A DNA stretch of 64,000 nt from Qingshengfaniella alkalisoli (GTDB lineage: Bacteria > Pseudomonadota > Alphaproteobacteria > Rhodobacterales > Rhodobacteraceae): contig NZ_CP042261.1 in the NCBI RefSeq assembly GCF_007855645.1, positions 1,438,501-1,502,500 of the forward strand, in the 5' to 3' direction. How positions within the stretch are numbered: position 1 is the stretch's first letter; each line of letters opens with the position of its first letter. This document shows, piece by piece, positions 59,098-64,000 of this stretch. The translations under genes were made by a program, and so were the position numbers. Under the pieces are notes generated by a model. That model ran no database searches, had not been told where the DNA came from, and saw nothing but the letters and a program-made list of their open reading frames with translations.

Positions 59098-59470
59098 CGA
59101 CACCCACCTCCGGCGTGACTTCCATGACTTTTGGACCTCGGCCAAATCCGAGATCGTTCGCGAGGCGCTCGACCGGATCGGCAAGTTTTACGACATCGAA
59201 CGCGACATCAACGGCCAACCCGCTGACGTCCGTCATGCGGCATGTCAAAAGCTGAGCCGCCCAAAGGTCGAGGCATTCTTTGCCTGGTCCGAACAACAAC
59301 TCCTGCGCATTCCGGGCAAAAGTGATCTGGCCAAAGCCTTTCGCTATGGTCTGAGCCGTCGGGCCGCCTTCAGCCTGTTCCTGTCCGACGGGCGTGTGGC
59401 CATCGACAACAACGCAGCCGAACGTGGCATGCGACCCATCGGCGTTGGTCGCCGCAATTGGTTATTTTCA
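59094..59470 (+). pseudogene. IS66-family transposase (TnpC) C-terminal fragment
   Basis: The frame HLRRDFHDFWTSAKSEIVREALDRIGKFYDIERDINGQPADVRHAACQ...FRYGLSRRAAFSLFLSDGRVAIDNNAAERGMRPIGVGRRNWLFSG is the C-terminal DDE part of IS66 transposases, with the NNAAER and RPIxxGRxNWLF motifs. N-terminal parts are absent, and the 3' end is cut by the IS5-type end at 59471. Confidence 0.85.
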
Positions 59471-59740
59471 GGGGCTCTGTTGCACAAATCCTGTGAGGGA
59501 TTCATCTTGTGAATCCAGTGTGGTAGCTGGACGGCATGAGCAGACCTATCCCCCCGCCTACAAGACCAGGAACTGGTCGGCCTACAACGAAGCGCTCAAG
59601 CGCGTCGCTTCGCGACCTCGCTGACAATCTGGTTTGATCCCGCCATGACCTGGGAGGCGATGCCGACCGGAAAGCGTGGTCGCCAGCCCGACTACAGCGA
59701 TGCTGCCATCCAGACCTGCCTTACGATTAAAGTACTTTTC
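59471..59740 (+). mobile_element. IS5-family element, left-end fragment with broken transposase
   Basis: Starts with the terminal-repeat-like GGGGCTCTGTTGCACAAATC. ATG 59536 opens MSRPIPPP, then a frameshift gives YKTRNWSAYNEALK in the next frame. A second shift leads to SLTIWFDPAMTWEAMPTGKRGRQPDYSDAAIQTCLTIKVLF, the IS5 transposase N-terminus. It is cut at 59740 by the IS21-type element; the rest of the transposase is not found on the other side. Confidence 0.8.
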
Positions 59741-59766
59741 TGTTGGATGTCACTGAGCACTGACCC
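59741..59766 (+). repeat. IS21 left terminal inverted repeat
   Basis: 26-base end matching the complement of 62185-62210 at 25 positions. Its inner part (59748-59766) recurs at 59782-59800 as the second transposase-binding repeat. Confidence 0.9.
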
Positions 59767-59853
59767 AGCAACGATCAAAATTGTCACTGAGAATTGACCC
59801 ATGTGGAACCCTTCCCCTGACGGGATTTGTCGGGGGTCATTGGAGTGATCGAC

Positions 59854-61381
59854 ATGGATATTTTGAGCGTCATTCGACGTTGGGCACTTCGGGACAAGTT
59901 GCCCATCCGCGAGATTTCGCGGCGGGCTGGATTGTCGCGCAATACAATCAGGCGTTACCTGCGTGCCGGGATCGTCGAGCCCAAGTTCAAGGCACCATCG
60001 AGGCCGAGCAAGCTTGACCCTTTTGCGGAGAAGTTGTCGGGCTGGTTGTTGGCAGAGCAGCGCAAGCCGCGCAAAGAGCGCCGAATGGCGAAGCAGATGC
60101 ATGCGGATCTTGTTCAGCTGGGATTTGACGGCTCCTACGAGCGGGTCTCGGCCTTTGTCCGAGCCTGGAAATCGGACCGAGTGCGCGCGCAGAACACGAC
60201 GGACCGCAGGACATTCGTGCCTCTGGTGTTCAAGCCAGGCGAGGCCTTCCAATTCGATTGGAGCGAAGATTACGCGATCATCGGGGGTGAACGGACCAAG
60301 CTGCAGGTCGCGCACGTCAAGCTGTCGCACAGCCGTGCGTTCCTGGTCAGGGCGTATTTGCTGCAGACACACGAGATGCTGTTCGACGCACATTGGCATG
60401 CGTTCAGGGTGTTCGAAGGCGTTCCCGGCCGTGGTATCTACGACAATATGCGCACGGCGGTAGACCGCGTGGGCGCCGGCAAAAAGCGCGACGTGAATGC
60501 GCGCTTCATAGCGATGGCAAGCCACTACGTATTCAAGCCGGACTTCTGCAACCCGGCCGCTGGAGGAAAAGGGCCAGGTCGAGAAGAACGTCCGCGATGC
60601 TCGCAGCCGGATGTGGCAGGTGATGCCCACTTTCTCGGATCTCGATGCGCTGAACCGCTGGCTGGAAGAACGGTGCAAGACGCTGTGGGCCGAGACCGCA
60701 CATGGCGGCTTGCCCGGCAGCATCGCAGACGTATGGGAAGCCGAGAAGTCCTCACTGATGCCGTTGCCCACAGCGTTCGACGGCTATGTCGAGCAAAGCA
60801 AGCGGGTGTCCCCAACCTGCCTCATCACGTTCGATCGCAATCGCTACTCCGTGCCTGCCAGCTTTGCGAACCGGCCCGTCAGCCTGCACATCTACCCCGA
60901 ACAGCTGGTTGTTGTTGCTGAAGGGCATGTCGTCTGCGAGCACCAGCGCATCATTGAAAGGTCGCATCGGCAACCGGGCCGCGTCATCTATGACTGGCGT
61001 CATTACCTTGCCGTGGTCCAGCGCAAGCCAGGCGCGCTTCGCAACGGTGCCCCGTTTGTCGAGATGCCGGTAGGCTTTCGTGAGCTGCAGGATCAGATGC
61101 TGCGCAGGCCCGGCGGCGATCGGGAGATAGTCGACGTCCTGTCATTGGTGTTGCATCACGACGAGCAGGCGGTCCTGTGCGCGGTGGACATGGCGCTGAA
61201 GGCAGGCGTGCCGACCAAGACCCACGTGCTGAACCTGTTGCACCGGCTGGTAAACGGCACTTCGGTCGAGCTGCCAGATGTGACGCCGCCTCCCGCTTTG
61301 ACACTGAGCAAGGAGCCCGAGGCCAATGTCGCACGCTACGATGGGCTGCGCACATCCGGAGGCAAACGCCATGCGTCATGA
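59854..61381 (+). pseudogene. istA: IS21 transposase IstA, interrupted by a frameshift
   Basis: From ATG 59854 (MDILSVIRRWALRDKLPIREISRRAGLSRNTIRRYL, helix-turn-helix) the frame runs through the first two catalytic aspartates (FQFDWSEDYAII, GRGIYDNMRTAVDRV). It leaves homology near 60560 at CNPAAGGKGPG. The next frame resumes with EEKGQVEKNVRDARSRMWQ, holding the catalytic glutamate, and continues to [12 protein letters not shown] at 61381. The lesion is one base too many or two missing at a GGAGGAAAAGGG tract, between the second Asp and the Glu, so neither half can be active. Alternatively a read error. Confidence 0.88.
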
Positions 61382-62162
61382 TCCCGCTGGCGCTGCCATC
61401 GTCATCATGCTCCGCAGTCTGAAGATGCCAGGCATGGCGCAGGCCGTGCATGACCTCATGGAACAAGGCGCGCCTGCGTTCGGCGCGGCAATCCCGATCT
61501 TGTCGCAGCTGCTGAAGGCCGAAATGGCCGAACGCGAAGTGCGGTCCATCTCCTATCACATGAAGGCAGCGCGCTTCCCGGCCCATAAGGACCTGTCAGG
61601 CTTCGACTTCGCGGCCAGCGAGGTCAACGAGGCCCTCGTCCGGCAGCTTCATCGATGCGAGTTCCTGGACGCCGCCGAGAACGTGGTCCTGATTGGCGGA
61701 CCCAGCACCGGGAAAAGCCATGTCGCGACGGCCCTCGGTGTTCAGGCGATCGAGCATCACCGAAAATGCGTGCGCTTCTTCTCCACCGTCGAGCTGGTGA
61801 ACGCGCTGGAACAGGAAAAGGCGCAGGGAAGGGCCGGTAAGATTGCCGAGGCATTGGTCAAAACCGAATTGGTGATCGTCGACGAGCTCGGATACCTGCC
61901 ATTCAGCGCCTCGGGCGGCGCCTTGCTGTTCCATCTGCTCAGCAAACTTTACGAACGCACCAGCGTCGTGATCACCACAAACCTGAGCTTCAGCGAATGG
62001 GCCAGCGTCTTCGGCAACGCCAAGATGACCACCGCGCTCCTCGACCGCCTCACCCACCGCTGCCAAATCCTGGAGACCGGAAACGACAGCTATCGCTTCA
62101 AGGCCAGCTCGGAGACCGCGAAAAAGAAGAGGAAGGAGACGCCAATGTTGACCCCATCATGA
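61371..62162 (+). CDS. istB: IS21 helper ATPase IstB
   Basis: AAA+ ATPase that assists IstA. 263 residues from ATG 61371, with GGAGG eight bases upstream and an 11-base overlap with istA. Walker A is [15 protein letters not shown], Walker [13 protein letters not shown], sensor-1 [12 protein letters not shown], and [20 protein letters not shown] closes the domain. Intact, unlike istA. Confidence 0.95.
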   Translation: MRHDPAGAAIVIMLRSLKMPGMAQAVHDLMEQGAPAFGAAIPILSQLLKAEMAEREVRSISYHMKAARFPAHKDLSGFDFAASEVNEALVRQLHRCEFLDAAENVVLIGGPSTGKSHVATALGVQAIEHHRKCVRFFSTVELVNALEQEKAQGRAGKIAEALVKTELVIVDELGYLPFSASGGALLFHLLSKLYERTSVVITTNLSFSEWASVFGNAKMTTALLDRLTHRCQILETGNDSYRFKASSETAKKKRKETPMLTPS

Positions 62163-62184
62163 ACCGACCGACATACTGACAGGC

Positions 62185-62210
62185 GGGTCAGTTCTCAGTG
62201 ACATCCAACA
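62185..62210 (-). repeat. IS21 right terminal inverted repeat
   Basis: Read on the minus strand it begins TGTTGGATGTCACTGAG and differs from the left end at one base (A for C at repeat position 18). Confidence 0.9.
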
Positions 62211-62520
62211 CCGAGAGCCCAGAACGCTTCATTACTTGATCGAGCTGTACGAGCATCTGATGCCCGGAGACCCGATAGCCGTGTTTTCGGCGATCCACGC
62301 GATCCTCACCGGGGTGGGCGCCGAGGAGGGGTATCACTACGAGAGCCTCGGCAACACCGCCGTCGTGAAGGTTGTGAAGCGGTACATTGCTGACCATCGA
62401 GGCATATTCGAAGATCCCAAGCGGCGCGCGATGCTGGTCGAGATTCTGCAACTGTTCTCGGAGGTTGGATGGACCGACGCCTTGCGGCTGCTATACGATC
62501 TGCCGGATCTCCTCCGCTGA
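62211..62520 (+). pseudogene. 3' remnant of an unknown gene cut by the IS21 end
   Basis: Directly after the IS the plus-strand frame is open without a start at the junction (REPRTLHYLIELYEHLMPGDPIAVFSAIHAIL...). It ends at 62520 with ILQLFSEVGWTDALRLLYDLPDLLR. The regular helical, fully coding-like sequence (about 102 residues) suggests the C-terminus of a larger protein truncated by the IS. I do not recognise the family. An ATG at 62260 could still give a short peptide. Confidence 0.6.
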
Positions 62521-62937
62521 TAAGCAACCAGAAGATGGGATATGAGCGGTTGAAACGGCTGCTCTGAATCTCAGTTGCCGCTAGCTCTACGTCCGGAAGG
62601 CGGGTGCGAAGGTTGCGCACGCCTTAAGATGGTCTTGTCATCGCATTGAGCTGGTTGCGCCGGTTACACGCTCCTAGTCGATGAGCAGATTCCGGGTTAG
62701 ATCAGTCATGCGTCTTGCCAAGCGTAAAGGTCGCCTCTGGACCTATGGCAACCGATTCTCGCGCTCCCGTATTGGCGTACGCCAATATAGGGTGCCTAAG
62801 AGGAGTGGGGAATAGACCGACTAGGGGGCTCTTTGTAACACCTACGATGGTCCCTGACGAGGCAGCACCCCATGGCCATCATATTGAACTTGTTGGGGAA
62901 TTGTCCGGCATTCTGGCCTTGGGAGATCTGGATACGA
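62521..62937. other. Intergenic region between IS-truncated gene and rrn operon
   Basis: No convincing gene; the open frame 62715-62990 lacks protein character. The notable feature is a perfect 18-bp palindrome, TATTGGCGTACGCCAATA, at 62770-62787. Confidence 0.5.
62770..62787. repeat. Perfect 18-bp palindrome
   Basis: TATTGGCGTACGCCAATA is identical on both strands with no spacer. It could be an operator or recombination site; no gene within 200 bases explains it. Confidence 0.6.
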
Positions 62938-62962
62938 CAAAGCCCCGCTTTTGGCGAGGGCT
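62938..62962 (-). terminator. Probable terminator of the rRNA operon
   Basis: On the minus strand AGCCC-T-CGC / GCG-GGGCT pair with one bulged base around CAAAA, then TTTG. It lies just after tRNA-fMet. The short T-run lowers confidence. Confidence 0.5.
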
Positions 62963-62975
62963 GGGTCGGTTACTT

Positions 62976-63052
<77 letters not shown>

Positions 63053-63126
63053 CCATTGCTGCGTTGTTTTTTTTTGCAGCTGATGTGGATTTGAACATCG
63101 TTAGAGAGATTTGTGGCTTTTTTCTA

Positions 63127-63244
63127 GGTTTGGCGATGACCTACTCTCCCACGTCTTGAGACGCAGTACCATCGGCGCGACAGTGCTTAACTGCCGAGTT
63201 CGGGATGGGATCGGGTGTTTCACTTGCGCTATGATCACCAAACC
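63127..63244 (-). rRNA. rrf: 5S ribosomal RNA
   Basis: On the minus strand GGTTTGGTGATCATAGCG... through ACACCCGATCCCATCCCGAACTCGG to GGGAGAGTAGGTCATCGCCAAACC; the ends pair (GGTTTGG/CCAAACC). About 116-118 bases, between 23S and tRNA-fMet. Confidence 0.93.
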
Positions 63245-63321
63245 GAGGAAAAAGCCATTATTTCCAAGTCATGTACACTATGTTTTGTGTATGCTTTTGA
63301 CCAGTCTTGCTTTTACTGGAT

Positions 63322-64000
<679 letters not shown>

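Larger units (their letters stand above)
59741..62210 (+). mobile_element. IS21-family insertion sequence (about 2.47 kb)
   Basis: Bounded by 26-base terminal repeats with one mismatch: TGTTGGATGTCACTGAGCAC... at 59741 and the complement of TGTTGGATGTCACTGAGAAC... ending at 62210. A second internal copy of the repeat core TGTCACTGAGAATTGACCC at 59782-59800 is the usual left-end multiple transposase site. Contains istA (frameshifted) and istB. The flanks, ...GTACTTTTC and CCGAGAGCCC, show no target duplication. Confidence 0.93.

Overview
The window is bacterial chromosome from the Rhodobacterales (roseobacter group). I infer this from gene order (recN-bamD-lpxC-ftsZ-ftsA-ftsQ-ddl-murB-murC-murG-ftsW-murD-mraY-murF-murE-ftsI-ftsL-rsmH-mraZ), the wealth of TRAP, ABC and acyl-CoA catabolic genes, GC-rich codon use and the sequences of the IS elements. 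No database search was possible.

Layout. (1) 1-23.1 kb, minus strand: start of a ClC chloride channel gene, recN, a frameshifted bamD, lpxC, then the complete dcw cell-division and peptidoglycan cluster, transcribed from mraZ (right) towards ftsZ (left) with many ATGA/GTGA/TGATG junctions. (2) 23.06-23.83 kb: the mraZ leader and promoter region. It holds a perfect 12-bp hairpin, a 10-bp-periodic TGGGA array resembling MraZ boxes, and on the plus strand an unannotated small RNA of two hairpins with identical CUCCUCCUCCCU loops, the second being an intrinsic terminator (CcsR/'cuckoo' anti-Shine-Dalgarno type). (3) 23.8-27.6 kb: uvrD/pcrA-type helicase, decayed IS5-like and IS110-like remnants, tRNA-Pro(CGG). 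(4) 27.7-43.5 kb: a sugar-acid island with a broken glycerate kinase, tartronate semialdehyde reductase, a D-2-hydroxyacid dehydrogenase, a GntR regulator, a DUF475 remnant, an RraA-fold aldolase-like protein, a beta-propeller lactonase, an enolase-superfamily dehydratase, an oligopeptide-type ABC importer, uronate dehydrogenase and an aldose 1-epimerase. Together these suggest import and oxidation of uronates through aldarates to pyruvate and tartronate semialdehyde. (5) 43.6-50.8 kb: leucine/isovalerate catabolism (mccB, mccA, HMG-CoA lyase, methylglutaconyl-CoA hydratase), followed by a BioY biotin transporter and both subunits of a 3-oxoacid CoA-transferase. (6) 50.8-59.1 kb: a TRAP transporter, MaoC-like hydratase and acyl-CoA ligase, divergent from an IclR regulator, thioesterase and CaiB-type CoA transferase. 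(7) 59.1-62.2 kb: nested IS debris (IS66 fragment, IS5 fragment, a complete-length IS21-type element with a frameshifted istA) abutting the 3' remnant of an unknown gene. (8) 62.98-64 kb, minus strand: the end of an rRNA operon (23S partial, 5S, tRNA-fMet).

How it fits together: the left third is core envelope and division machinery. The middle is two substrate-dedicated catabolic islands with their own transporters and regulators. The right end is an IS-rich junction next to an rrn operon. Apparent frameshifts or stops occur in bamD, the glycerate kinase, the DUF475 remnant, the IS110 and IS5 remnants and istA. Some may be sequencing errors, above all in the normally essential bamD.
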